Assembly: GCF_035117555.1 (NCBI RefSeq)
Contig: NZ_JAYKPK010000005.1
Coordinates: forward strand, 1 to 64,000
Origin: Yoonia sp035117555
Lineage (GTDB): Bacteria; Pseudomonadota; Alphaproteobacteria; Rhodobacterales; Rhodobacteraceae
Direction of reading: 5' to 3'
Length of the DNA stretch: 64,000 nt
The notes beneath the pieces were generated by a model, which saw only the letters and a program-made list of their open reading frames with translations, searched no databases and was not told the DNA's origin. This document shows positions 44,165-53,004 of the stretch, piece by piece. A program made the translations under genes and the position numbers. Each line of letters opens with the position of its first letter. The stretch's first letter is position 1.

Positions 44165-45127
44165 ATGGACGCGATCCAAACCACGATCAACGACCTGCTG
44201 GGCCCCTCTGGCACTGTGATCGTGATCGGCCTTTTTGGTGTGTTTCTGGTACTGCTGACGTTGCCGTTTGTGCTTAAGCGGCCCGAAGACCCGTTTGACC
44301 GGCTGAAAGTCAACAACCGCCAACCTGACAAAGCGGCCAAAAAAGGGGAGAAACTGCGCGTTGCATCGAACCGCGACAAGCTGGAGAAATATGCGACTTT
44401 CCTTGAACCACAGAATGCGGCGGAATTTTCGGCGGTCAAACTCAAGCTGATGCAGGCAGGATATCGCAGCAAGAATGCGGTGCGGATCTATAACTTTTTG
44501 CAGTTCACGCTGGGGATTGGCGGGCTTTTGGGAGGGGCGGCCTATGCGCTGATCGCGCTGTCGCAGGCCCCGGTCCTGACACATCACCTGATCATGATAA
44601 TCGCGATTCCCGGCGGCATCGGTTATATGTTTCCGAAATATTGGGTGACGCGCCGTCAGGAAGTCCGCAAACAGGCGATCACCCATGCCTTTCCGGATGC
44701 GCTTGATCTGATGCTGGTCTGCGTCGAGGCCGGACAATCGCTGGACCAATCCATCGTGCGGGTGTCCAGTGAATTGCAGACTGGTTTCCCCGAACTGGCC
44801 GAAGAGTTTTCCATCGTCAGTCAGGAAAGCAAGGCCGGGAAGGAAAAAAGCGCCGTGCTGAAAGACATGGCCGAACGCTGCGGTGTGCCCGATATTTCCA
44901 GTTTTGTGACGGTCATGGTGCAATCTGCACAATTCGGCACGTCGATTTCAGATGCTTTGCGGGTCTATGCGGCCGAGATGCGTGACAAACGCGTCATGCG
45001 TGCCGAGGAGGCCGCGAACAAGTTACCCACCAAGATGACGCTGGCAACGATGATGCTGACGGTGCCGCCACTGATGGCGATCCTGATCGGCCCGTCGATC
45101 TATGCGATCACGCAGAATCTGAATTAA
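44165..45127 (+). CDS. tadC: type II secretion system F family protein TadC
   Basis: 320 aa. One helix near the N-terminus (about 17-40), a pair at about 115-155, the F domain with FPDALDLMLVCVEAGQSLDQ, and a C-terminal helix (ATMMLTVPPLMAILIGPS). Second platform protein of the pilus. Separated from tadB by 11 bases. Confidence 0.93.
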   Translation: MDAIQTTINDLLGPSGTVIVIGLFGVFLVLLTLPFVLKRPEDPFDRLKVNNRQPDKAAKKGEKLRVASNRDKLEKYATFLEPQNAAEFSAVKLKLMQAGYRSKNAVRIYNFLQFTLGIGGLLGGAAYALIALSQAPVLTHHLIMIIAIPGGIGYMFPKYWVTRRQEVRKQAITHAFPDALDLMLVCVEAGQSLDQSIVRVSSELQTGFPELAEEFSIVSQESKAGKEKSAVLKDMAERCGVPDISSFVTVMVQSAQFGTSISDALRVYAAEMRDKRVMRAEEAANKLPTKMTLATMMLTVPPLMAILIGPSIYAITQNLN

Positions 45128-45131
45128 GGAG

Positions 45132-45689
45132 ATGCATATCCGCCTTGTCCTTGCGCCGTTGATGGCCCTTTGCCTTCTGGGTTGTGGCGGGGCGGGGCTG
45201 AACCGGTCGGATGGGCCTTTCGCCCCCGGCGTGGCGGGGATGAGCCAGCTTGACGGGCTTGTCGTGGGTCATCGCCTGATGGCAGGCGGGGAATATGAGC
45301 TTGCGCTGAAAGCCTATCATCGTGCGGCAGCGCAACAGGGGCTGAACGTCGATACGATGTCTGCGATCGGTTCCGCCAATCTTAATCTGGGCCGTCTGGG
45401 GCAGGCGGAAACCTGGCTGCGGCGGGCGGTCGAGGAAGACCCGACGTTCCCGCCGGCCTGGAACAATCTGGGCGTGGTTCTGATGGAAAAAGGCCAGATG
45501 GCCGAAGCGAGCGAGGTTTTCCGTCGCGCATTTGCAGCAGATAACGGGAATTCTGACGAAATCAGAGAGAACCTGCGCTTATCTCTCGCAAGTCTGAACG
45601 ATTCCGGTGATGATATCCCGAGGGAAAATCAGACATTCCATCTGATCCGGCGCGGCGCAGGCGATTTTGCTCTGACGTCGGACCTTTGA
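45132..45689 (+). CDS. tadD: TPR lipoprotein TadD
   Basis: 185 aa. Lipobox CLLGC at about residues 12-16. Two to three tetratricopeptide repeats follow (about 45-145), including NLNLGRLGQAETWLRRAVEEDP and the WNNLGVVLMEKG repeat. TadD-type pilotins or assembly lipoproteins are needed for pilus formation. It overlaps the open frame of the next gene but that gene starts at 45716. Confidence 0.87.
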   Translation: MHIRLVLAPLMALCLLGCGGAGLNRSDGPFAPGVAGMSQLDGLVVGHRLMAGGEYELALKAYHRAAAQQGLNVDTMSAIGSANLNLGRLGQAETWLRRAVEEDPTFPPAWNNLGVVLMEKGQMAEASEVFRRAFAADNGNSDEIRENLRLSLASLNDSGDDIPRENQTFHLIRRGAGDFALTSDL

Positions 45690-45715
45690 GGCAAAGCAGT
45701 AAAGGACGCAGAAAA

Positions 45716-46570
45716 ATGCGCCACTTCGTTTTCATGTCACTGTCTGCGGCAGCCCTTGGCCTGTCGGCCTGCGCCCCATCGGGCGAGGCAGAGGTTGAAC
45801 GCGCGCTCAAAGACCTGAACGTCATCGACGAATCCAATCTCAATGATGTGATGCTGACAGTCGGTGATCCGAATGAGGCGGTGAATTACTTTGCAACGGC
45901 CAGCGCCAATGATCCCGGCCGCATCGATTTTCAACGCGGTTTGGGCACGTCATTGGTCCGCGCCGGTCGCACGACAGAGGCTGTTGCCGCATGGCAGACC
46001 GTCCTGACCCATCCGGACTCGACTAATGAGGATCGGGTCGAACTGGCCGATGCCTATATCCGTGGCAATCTGTGGGCCGAGGCGGCAGCGACGCTGAACA
46101 CGATCCCGCCGACCTTTGAAACCTTTGAACGGTATCGGCTGGAAGCGATGGTCGCTGACAGCCAGCAGCAATGGACCAAGGCCGATAGTTTTTACGAGAC
46201 CGCTGTCGGCATGACGACGCGGCCTGCGCCAGTCTATAACAACTGGGGCTATTCAAAACTGACACGCGGCGATTATCCGGCCGCTGAACGGCTGTTTGGC
46301 GATGCGTTGCGCTTTAGTCCGGGCATGTTCACCGCCAAGAATAATCTGGTTCTGGCGCGCGGCGCGCAGCGCAATTACACGCTGCCCGTGGTGCCGATGA
46401 CCCAGGTCGAACGCGCACAATTGCTGCATACGATGGCGCTGACCGCGATCAAGCAGAATGATGTGACGATCGGGAAATCTCTGCTGAACGACGCGATCAA
46501 CACGCATCCGCAATATTTTGAACCCGCTGTGCGTGCCTTGCAGGCGCTTGAAAACAACGTCGTGAATTAA
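45716..46570 (+). CDS. second TPR lipoprotein of the tad locus
   Basis: 284 aa from the ATG at 45716 (AAAGGA upstream). Lipobox LGLSAC near residue 15. The rest is predicted TPR solenoid, with GLGTSLVRAGRTTEAVAAWQ and VYNNWGYSKLTRGDYPAAERLF repeats. Distinct from the preceding TadD in length and sequence; a paired TPR lipoprotein is frequent in alphaproteobacterial tad loci, role unknown. Confidence 0.85.
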   Translation: MRHFVFMSLSAAALGLSACAPSGEAEVERALKDLNVIDESNLNDVMLTVGDPNEAVNYFATASANDPGRIDFQRGLGTSLVRAGRTTEAVAAWQTVLTHPDSTNEDRVELADAYIRGNLWAEAAATLNTIPPTFETFERYRLEAMVADSQQQWTKADSFYETAVGMTTRPAPVYNNWGYSKLTRGDYPAAERLFGDALRFSPGMFTAKNNLVLARGAQRNYTLPVVPMTQVERAQLLHTMALTAIKQNDVTIGKSLLNDAINTHPQYFEPAVRALQALENNVVN

Positions 46571-46574
46571 GCCG

Positions 46575-47066
46575 ATGGTGCTGACAGCATATGCGGCCTG
46601 GTGGTTCCTGCCCGCTGTTCTGCCCATCGCGATCTATGTCGCGTGGAGCGATATGCAGCGGATGAAAATCCCCAATGTCGCGGTCTATGCGCTGGTCGGC
46701 AGTTTCGCGATCCTTGGCCTGATCGCCCTGCCCTTTCCGCAATATCTGTGGCACTGGACCCATCTGATCATCATGCTGCTGATCGGTATTGCGCTGAATG
46801 CGGCACGTGTGATGGGCGCGGGCGATGCCAAATTCATTGCGGGGGCAGCGCCTTTTGTCGCTTTGGGTGATCTGCGGCTGGTGATCGCGCTTTTATCGGC
46901 TTGTCTGCTGGCTGGCTATGTCACGCATCGGTTGGTCAGGATGAGCCCGCTGCGCCGCATGGTGCCCGATTGGGAAAGCTGGACAAGCGGCAGGAAGTTC
47001 CCGATGGGGTTTCCCTTGTCGATGACCATCCTGTTTTACTTGCTACTGGTCGCTGTTTACCGTTAA
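46575..47066 (+). CDS. cpaA: prepilin peptidase CpaA (A24 family)
   Basis: 163 aa, four to five membrane helices and no methyltransferase domain. Both catalytic aspartates are visible: Asp in YVAWSDMQRMKIPN (about residue 26) and the GAGDAKF motif (Asp about residue 78). It removes the leader of the Flp pilin and of the second pilin-like protein. It follows the TPR lipoprotein gene by four bases. Confidence 0.92.
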   Translation: MVLTAYAAWWFLPAVLPIAIYVAWSDMQRMKIPNVAVYALVGSFAILGLIALPFPQYLWHWTHLIIMLLIGIALNAARVMGAGDAKFIAGAAPFVALGDLRLVIALLSACLLAGYVTHRLVRMSPLRRMVPDWESWTSGRKFPMGFPLSMTILFYLLLVAVYR

Positions 47067-47180
47067 AATTTTCGATAATAGTCAGTCAATTTATTCTTTG
47101 TTCACGTTTTCCACATAATCACGCCTAGAGTTAAACTGCGACCTGAGGGGTCGAATCTCTTTGCAAGCTGAGCAACGCTG

Positions 47181-48491
47181 ATGAACATGCAATTGACGGA
47201 TGTCATGGCACCGCCCGCGCCCCGCAATCTGGGTGCGATGTTGTTGCCCATGGCGATGATGCGCGACATTCTAATCAAGACGATCTTTCGCATGAATCTT
47301 GATCTGGTATCGCAGATCAGCCGCGCCATCTGCTTGCCTGTCTCTGTCACTCAGGAATTGGTGGATATCGCCCGTGGCCAATCTCTGGTCGAGGTGACCG
47401 GCACGTCACACATCAACAACAGCGCTGAAATGGGGTATCGGCTGACCGACGCCGGGCGCGCCTGTGCGCTGAATGCGCTGAGCCAGTCTGAATATTTCGG
47501 CGCAATGCCGGTGCCATTGGCCGTCTACACCGAGCAGGTTGCACGCCAGTCGATCCGCAATATTCATGTCACCCGCTGCCAGCTGACCGAAGCCATGGGT
47601 GATCTGGTGCTGCCGCAGTCGCTTTTGTCCACTCTGGGTCCGGCGATCAGCTCTGGCCGGTCGATCCTGATGTATGGCCCGCCGGGCAATGGCAAATCCT
47701 CGATCGCGCATGGGATCAGGGCGGCGCTGGCGGACAAGATTTATGTGCCGCGCGCCATCGCCTATGCGGGTCAGGTGATCACGGTCTATGACCCGATCAT
47801 CCATTCCAAAGCCGAAGATGACACCGACGACCCCAGCAGTCTGCGCCGCACATCAGGCCGGTTCGACACCCGCTATGTTCGCTGCGACCGCCCGACGGTG
47901 GTGACCGGGGGTGAATTATCGCTGTCGATGCTGGATCTGGTCTATAACCCGACCGCGCGGACCTATCAGGCGCCGTTACAGTTGAAAGCCACCGGCGGGC
48001 TGTTCATCATCGATGACCTTGGCCGTCAGGCAGAACCGCCGCAGACCTTGGTGAACCGCTGGATCGTGCCACTGGAAGAGGGAAAAGATATCCTTGCCCT
48101 GCAATCGGGTGAAAAGTTCGAGGTGCCGTTCGACACGCTGGTGGTATTTTCCACCAATTTTCACCCTAATGCGATTTTCGATCAGGCCGCCTTGCGGCGC
48201 ATATTTTACAAGATCAAAATCAATGGCCCCGATCAGGATGATTTCCTGAAAATCTTTGCCATGGTCGCCCGCAAGCGCAAGATGCCGCTGGATGAAACCG
48301 CGCTGATCCATCTGCTGAACGTGCGATATCCGGACATCGGCAATGTCTATGCCAATTACCAACCGACCTTCCTGATCGATCAGATGATCGCGATCTGTGA
48401 ATTTGAAGGTATTCCGTATCAGATGACCCCGGAACTGATTGATCGTGCCTGGGACAATATGTTTGTGAAAGACGAAGATATCCTGCGCTAA
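47181..48491 (+). CDS. tad-associated AAA family ATPase
   Basis: 436 aa. The N-terminal third (about 1-150) is unassigned. Then comes a P-loop ATPase with Walker A GPPGNGKS (about residue 168-175), Walker B LFIIDDLGRQ (about 276), a sensor VVFSTNF and a C-terminal helical part. I recall such ATPases annotated as pilus-associated with chaperone-like activity next to alphaproteobacterial tad genes, but the function is not established. The 114 bases before it hold no gene; the ribosome site is weak. Confidence 0.8.
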   Translation: MNMQLTDVMAPPAPRNLGAMLLPMAMMRDILIKTIFRMNLDLVSQISRAICLPVSVTQELVDIARGQSLVEVTGTSHINNSAEMGYRLTDAGRACALNALSQSEYFGAMPVPLAVYTEQVARQSIRNIHVTRCQLTEAMGDLVLPQSLLSTLGPAISSGRSILMYGPPGNGKSSIAHGIRAALADKIYVPRAIAYAGQVITVYDPIIHSKAEDDTDDPSSLRRTSGRFDTRYVRCDRPTVVTGGELSLSMLDLVYNPTARTYQAPLQLKATGGLFIIDDLGRQAEPPQTLVNRWIVPLEEGKDILALQSGEKFEVPFDTLVVFSTNFHPNAIFDQAALRRIFYKIKINGPDQDDFLKIFAMVARKRKMPLDETALIHLLNVRYPDIGNVYANYQPTFLIDQMIAICEFEGIPYQMTPELIDRAWDNMFVKDEDILR

Positions 48492-48558
48492 GCCAATGGC
48501 GGTTTGCATTGCCACCGCTTGCCCCTACCTATGAAGGGGCGTTCGACAGCGGGGACAT

Positions 48559-50985
48559 ATGCCAGATACCAATCGGCCTGACAGCATTCTGCCCGCGCGT
48601 TTTGACGATTGGTTCGCCACGCGCGGCTGGACGGTGCATCCGCATCAACAGGATATGCTGGCGCGCGCGCAGGACCCCGCTTTGTTGCTGATCGCCCCGA
48701 CGGGCGGAGGCAAGACCTTGGCGGGGTTCCTGCCCTCGCTGGTGGAACTGGCAGAAGGCGCGCATCAGGGGCTGCATACGCTTTATGTCTCCCCGCTGAA
48801 GGCCTTGGCGGCGGATATCAAACGCAACCTGCGGACCCCGGTTGATGAGATGGGCCTGCCGATCCGGATCGAAGATCGTACCGGGGATACATCATACACC
48901 CAGAAACGCCGCCAGCGCGCGGACCCGCCGCATATCCTGCTGACGACACCGGAATCGCTGGCCCTGCTGGTCAGTTACGAGGATGCGCCGCGCATGTTCG
49001 CCGGGCTTCAGCGCGTCATCGTGGATGAAATCCATGCGCTGGCCGAAAGCAAGCGCGGCGACCAACTGATGCTGGCGCTGAGCCGTTTGCAGACCCTCGC
49101 CCCCGGTCTGCGCCGTGTCGGGCTGTCGGCGACGGTGGATGACCCGCCTGCGATTGCCCGGATGCTGGCGCGGCACCCCGATCCTTGCCCGATCCTGCTG
49201 GCCGATCCCGGCCCGGACCCCGATATCGCGATGTTGCACACCGATGCACCACCGCCTTGGGCTGGGGGTGGGGCCGCCTATGCCATCCCCGCCGTGCTGG
49301 AAGCGGTAAAGGCGCATAAGACCACGCTGATCTTTCACAATACCCGCGCGCAGGCTGAGATTTTCTTTCACAATCTCTGGCTCGCCAATACCGACGATCT
49401 GCCGATCGGTATCCACCACGGCAGTCTGGCCCGCGAACAGCGCGAAAGGGTCGAGGCGGCGATGGTCGCAGGCCAGTTGCGCGCGATTGTCTGCACCGGC
49501 AGCCTTGATCTGGGGATCGACTGGGGCGATGTCGATCTGGTGGTCCAGATCGGTGCGCCGAAGAACGTCAAACGTCTGGTGCAGCGGATCGGGCGGGCCA
49601 ACCACCGCTATAATGCACCGTCCAAGGCGCTGCTGGTCCCGGCCAACAGGTTCGAAGTTGTCGAATGCGTTGCCGCGCTGGAGGCTGTCAAAGCGCATGA
49701 TCTGGACGGCGATCCAAAAGGTGCGGGCCCGCGTGACGTGCTGTGCCAGCATATCCTGATCGCCGCCTGTGCAGGGCCCTTCCATGCCGATGATCTGTTC
49801 GCCGAGGTGCGCAGTGTGGGTGCCTATGCCGGCCTGACCCGTGCGGATTTTGACGCCTGTCTCGATTTCTGCGCCACGGGCGGCTATGCCCTGCGCGCCT
49901 ATGACCGCTGGAAACGGCTGTTGCAAAATGCGGACGGCAAATGGCAATTGCGCGACCCGCGTGCGGCGCTGCGCATCCGGATGAATATCGGCACGATTCA
50001 GGATACCGATACGCTGAAGGTGCGTATGAAAGGCAATTTCAAACCCTTGGGCGAGGTGGAAGAGGCGTTTGCGGCGACCCTGACCCAAGGTGACACATTC
50101 CTGATTGGTGGTCAGATCGTCCGTTATGACGGTTTGCGCGAAATGACCGTCGAGGTGACGCGCGATGCCAGCAAGACGCCCAAGATCGCGACCTTCATGG
50201 GGACGAAATTCGCCAATTCCACACAATTGTCGCAACGCATTCTGCGCATGTTCGCGCAGGATGATTGGCCGGGCCTGCCCGCCCACACCGTCGAATGGTT
50301 GACCCTCCAACGTCAGTTTTCCAAACTGCCCGAGGCAGACCGCATTCTGGTCGAAAGTTTCCCCCATGATGGCCGCCAGCATATCTGCGTCTACGGTTTC
50401 GCCGGGCGCAATGCGATGCAGACTTTGGGGATGCTTTTGACGCAACGGATGGAGGAGTTGGAACTGCATCCCTTGGGCTTTGTCGCCACCGATTACGCGA
50501 CCCTGATCTGGGGGCTGGATGCGGTCAGCGACCCCGCGCCACTGTTCCGCGCGCCCGACCTACGGGCAGGGTTTGAAACATGGTTGTCGGGCAATGCCGT
50601 GATGAAACGCACCTTTCGCGGCGCAGCAACCATCGCCGGGCTGATCGAACGCAACCTGCCGCAGGCGCGCAAATCGGGGCGGCAGGCGACGTTTTCATCC
50701 GACATCCTCTATGACACTTTGGCCAAATACGACCCCGACCATCTGATGCTGCAGATCACCCGCGAAGAGGCGTTGCGCGGTCTGGTCGATTTCGGCCGGA
50801 TCGAGGAAATGCTAACTCGCACCGCAGGCCGCGTCGATCATCTGGTGCTGGACCGGGTCACGCCACTTGCAATGCCGATGTTTCTGGAACAGGGCCGCAT
50901 CGCACTGGCCGGTGCCGGGCGCGAGCGGTTGATGGAGGATCAGGCCGCAGCATTGATGGCTAAGGTCGGTTTGCGCGCGGATTGA
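48559..50985 (+). CDS. ligase-associated DNA damage response DEXH helicase
   Basis: 808 aa, Lhr-like superfamily 2 helicase. Walker A APTGGGKT (about residues 45-52), DEIH box in VIVDEIHALAESKRGDQ, TGSLDLGIDWG (motif V) and QRIGRANHR (motif VI) are present, followed by the Lhr winged-helix and core domains. It unwinds DNA or DNA/RNA hybrids. It belongs to a set of four genes (helicase, PdeM endonuclease, exonuclease, ATP-dependent ligase) thought to repair DNA damage; only the first two are here, with PdeM following after 39 bases. Confidence 0.92.
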   Translation: MPDTNRPDSILPARFDDWFATRGWTVHPHQQDMLARAQDPALLLIAPTGGGKTLAGFLPSLVELAEGAHQGLHTLYVSPLKALAADIKRNLRTPVDEMGLPIRIEDRTGDTSYTQKRRQRADPPHILLTTPESLALLVSYEDAPRMFAGLQRVIVDEIHALAESKRGDQLMLALSRLQTLAPGLRRVGLSATVDDPPAIARMLARHPDPCPILLADPGPDPDIAMLHTDAPPPWAGGGAAYAIPAVLEAVKAHKTTLIFHNTRAQAEIFFHNLWLANTDDLPIGIHHGSLAREQRERVEAAMVAGQLRAIVCTGSLDLGIDWGDVDLVVQIGAPKNVKRLVQRIGRANHRYNAPSKALLVPANRFEVVECVAALEAVKAHDLDGDPKGAGPRDVLCQHILIAACAGPFHADDLFAEVRSVGAYAGLTRADFDACLDFCATGGYALRAYDRWKRLLQNADGKWQLRDPRAALRIRMNIGTIQDTDTLKVRMKGNFKPLGEVEEAFAATLTQGDTFLIGGQIVRYDGLREMTVEVTRDASKTPKIATFMGTKFANSTQLSQRILRMFAQDDWPGLPAHTVEWLTLQRQFSKLPEADRILVESFPHDGRQHICVYGFAGRNAMQTLGMLLTQRMEELELHPLGFVATDYATLIWGLDAVSDPAPLFRAPDLRAGFETWLSGNAVMKRTFRGAATIAGLIERNLPQARKSGRQATFSSDILYDTLAKYDPDHLMLQITREEALRGLVDFGRIEEMLTRTAGRVDHLVLDRVTPLAMPMFLEQGRIALAGAGRERLMEDQAAALMAKVGLRAD

Positions 50986-51024
50986 TCCTTGCACAGCACC
51001 GCCGGTTCAAGCAAAGAACACAGC

Positions 51025-51669
51025 ATGAACGCCTATGTTTTCACCTTTTGCGGCACGTTATGCCATGCGCTGCCATCGGGTGCGCTCTACCTGCCTGACC
51101 AGAACCTGCTGTGTGTCTCTGACCTGCATCTTGGCAAGTCCGACCGGATCGCGCGACGCAGTGGCGTGATGCTGCCGCCCTATGAGGTGATCGCAACGCT
51201 CGATAAACTCGCCGAGGATCTGGCCCGCACCGATGCGCGGCAGGTGATCTGCCTAGGCGACAGTTTCGATGATCTGGCGGCGGCAGACAGCCTTGATGAG
51301 GCGATGCGCCTGCGGCTGACCAGCCTGCAAGCCGGGCGCGCATGGATCTGGGTTGAAGGCAACCATGATCCGGGGCCGGTCGATCTGGGTGGCAGCCATT
51401 TGGCGCAGGTGCAGATCGGGCCGCTGACGTTCCGCCATATCGCGACCGGGGCGCGGGCGGAGATATCCGGCCACTACCATCCGAAATACCGGCTGGCGGG
51501 CCGGAGCCGCCCGGCCTTTGTGCTGGATGCCGAACGGATGATCCTGCCCGCCTATGGTGCCTATACCGGCGGGTTGGATTGCACGCAGCCTGTCATCCGC
51601 CAGCATTTCGGGCCGCAGGCGCTAGCGATCCTGACCGGGCATAAAGCTATCGTCGTCCCGCTCCCCTGA
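51025..51669 (+). CDS. pdeM: ligase-associated endonuclease PdeM
   Basis: 214 aa from the ATG at 51025. Calcineurin-like metallophosphoesterase with the complete motif series: SDLHLGKSDR, GDSFDD, GNHDPG and the late GHYHPKY. Members are manganese-dependent nucleases/phosphodiesterases that act with the adjacent Lhr-like helicase. The window does not contain the partner ligase or exonuclease. Confidence 0.93.
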   Translation: MNAYVFTFCGTLCHALPSGALYLPDQNLLCVSDLHLGKSDRIARRSGVMLPPYEVIATLDKLAEDLARTDARQVICLGDSFDDLAAADSLDEAMRLRLTSLQAGRAWIWVEGNHDPGPVDLGGSHLAQVQIGPLTFRHIATGARAEISGHYHPKYRLAGRSRPAFVLDAERMILPAYGAYTGGLDCTQPVIRQHFGPQALAILTGHKAIVVPLP

Positions 51670-51670
51670 C

Positions 51671-51703
51671 CATCTTCCGAGTAAAAATATCCCCGCCGGA
51701 GGC
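51671..51703 (-). repeat. 3'-end repeat element, copy A3
   Basis: On the minus strand: GCCTCCGGCGGGGATATTTTT then ACTCGGAAGATG. It lies directly behind a hairpin after the folD stop codon and is oriented with folD, not with the convergent pdeM. Confidence 0.75.
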
Positions 51704-51722
51704 CCTTCTGCGCAGCAGAAGG
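51704..51722 (-). terminator. hairpin after folD
   Basis: Perfect 8-bp stem CCTTCTGC/GCAGAAGG with a 3-base loop, abutting the folD stop codon. The T-rich part of the A3 repeat follows about 15 bases later rather than directly. Confidence 0.5.
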
Positions 51723-51723
51723 A

Positions 51724-52617
51724 TCAGACCGTCAGCCCCACAGGCTCTGCCAGCCCATTGGCGCGGCTGCAGGCGGTGACGGTATTGGCCAAGAGGCAAG
51801 CAATCGTCATCGGCCCGACACCGCCCGGCACCGGGGTGATCGCGCCAGCCACAGCGGCGCAGCTATCGAAATCGACGTCACCGACCAGCCTTGTGCTGCC
51901 GTCATCCTTGGCGATCCGGTTGATGCCGACATCGATCACTGTCGCCCCCGGTTTGATCCACTCGCCCGGCACCATCTGCGCGCGCCCGACTGCGGCGACA
52001 ACGATGTCCGCCTGCCGGACCATGGCGGCCAGATCCACCGTGCGGCTATGCGCCATGGTCACTGTGCAACTGTCACCCAGCAGCAATTGCGCCATCGGTT
52101 TACCGACGATGTTGGATCGCCCGATCACCACCGCATGTTTGCCCGCCAGCGAGCCGTGATAATCGCGCAGCAGCATCAGGCAGCCAAGCGGCGTGCAAGG
52201 CACCATCGCCTTTTGCCCGGTGCCGAGCAGGCCCACGTTGGAGATATGAAACCCGTCCACATCCTTGGCCGGGTCAATCGCATTGATCACCAGATCAGAA
52301 TTCAGATGCGCGGGCAGCGGCAATTGCACCAGAATGCCATGCACCGCAGGATCGGCGTTCAGTTGCGCGATCAGCGCCAGCAGATCGGCCTCTGACGTCG
52401 TATCGGGCAGGCGATGCTCAAAGCTCTGCATGCCCACCTCGACCGTCATCTTGCCTTTGGAGCGGACATAGACCTGACTGGCCGGGTCATCGCCCAGCAG
52501 CACAACGGCCAGTCCCGGCGTGATGCCGTGATCGGCCTTGAGCCGCGCCACATGGGTGGCGACCTGCGCGCGCAGCTTTGCGGCAAAGGCTTTGCCGTCC
52601 AGAATATGGGCTGTCAT
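51724..52617 (-). CDS. folD: bifunctional methylenetetrahydrofolate dehydrogenase/cyclohydrolase FolD
   Basis: 297 aa. It interconverts 5,10-methylene-THF, methenyl-THF and 10-formyl-THF with NADP. YVRSKGKM (catalytic Tyr and Lys about residues 50-56), VQLPLP, the GRSNIVGKPMA NADP loop and the PGGVGPMT end are all present. It starts four bases inside the preceding chorismate mutase gene, so it is the last gene of a one-carbon operon together with fhs. Confidence 0.96.
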   Translation of the reverse strand: MTAHILDGKAFAAKLRAQVATHVARLKADHGITPGLAVVLLGDDPASQVYVRSKGKMTVEVGMQSFEHRLPDTTSEADLLALIAQLNADPAVHGILVQLPLPAHLNSDLVINAIDPAKDVDGFHISNVGLLGTGQKAMVPCTPLGCLMLLRDYHGSLAGKHAVVIGRSNIVGKPMAQLLLGDSCTVTMAHSRTVDLAAMVRQADIVVAAVGRAQMVPGEWIKPGATVIDVGINRIAKDDGSTRLVGDVDFDSCAAVAGAITPVPGGVGPMTIACLLANTVTACSRANGLAEPVGLTV

Positions 52618-52931
52618 CTTTTGTCATTCCTGTCGCTGTCCGGGCCAAGCCGGGTTTCTTCGCGCGCGATGGACCAGTCGATCAACCAGCGCCAGAGTTT
52701 TTCGACCAGATCAGGCGACAGCCCCTGCGCCAAAGCATGTCGGCGCACATTCTCAACCACTTGCTCCACGCGTGGCGTGATCCTTGCGGGCAGATCGGCC
52801 TGTTCCTTGATCTGGGCGGCGCGGTCGATATAGGTGGCGCGCTCGGCCAATTGCCGGACCAGATCGGCGTCGATCTGGTCAATGGCGGCGCGGATATCTT
52901 CCATATCGTTGCAATCCTGCGGTGTTTTCAC
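52614..52931 (-). CDS. chorismate mutase (AroQ type)
   Basis: 105 aa from a GTG at 52931 that has AAAGGA six bases upstream; an ATG at 52904 would drop the family-typical TPQDCNDM leader. The single AroQ helical domain has DIRAAIDQIDADLVRQLAER, AAQIKEQ and the RVEQVVENVR segment (in part). It rearranges chorismate to prephenate for Phe/Tyr synthesis, or it may be the isochorismate pyruvate-lyase-like subgroup. Set between fhs and folD, with overlap to folD; the metabolic reason for this linkage is not obvious. Confidence 0.85.
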   Translation of the reverse strand: MKTPQDCNDMEDIRAAIDQIDADLVRQLAERATYIDRAAQIKEQADLPARITPRVEQVVENVRRHALAQGLSPDLVEKLWRWLIDWSIAREETRLGPDSDRNDKR

Positions 52932-53004
52932 ATCCGGTCCTTTCGTCCCTTCGCCGCCTGCCGGATACGCCGCAGCGCGCGGTTTGACAACCGGACATCG
53001 CGCC

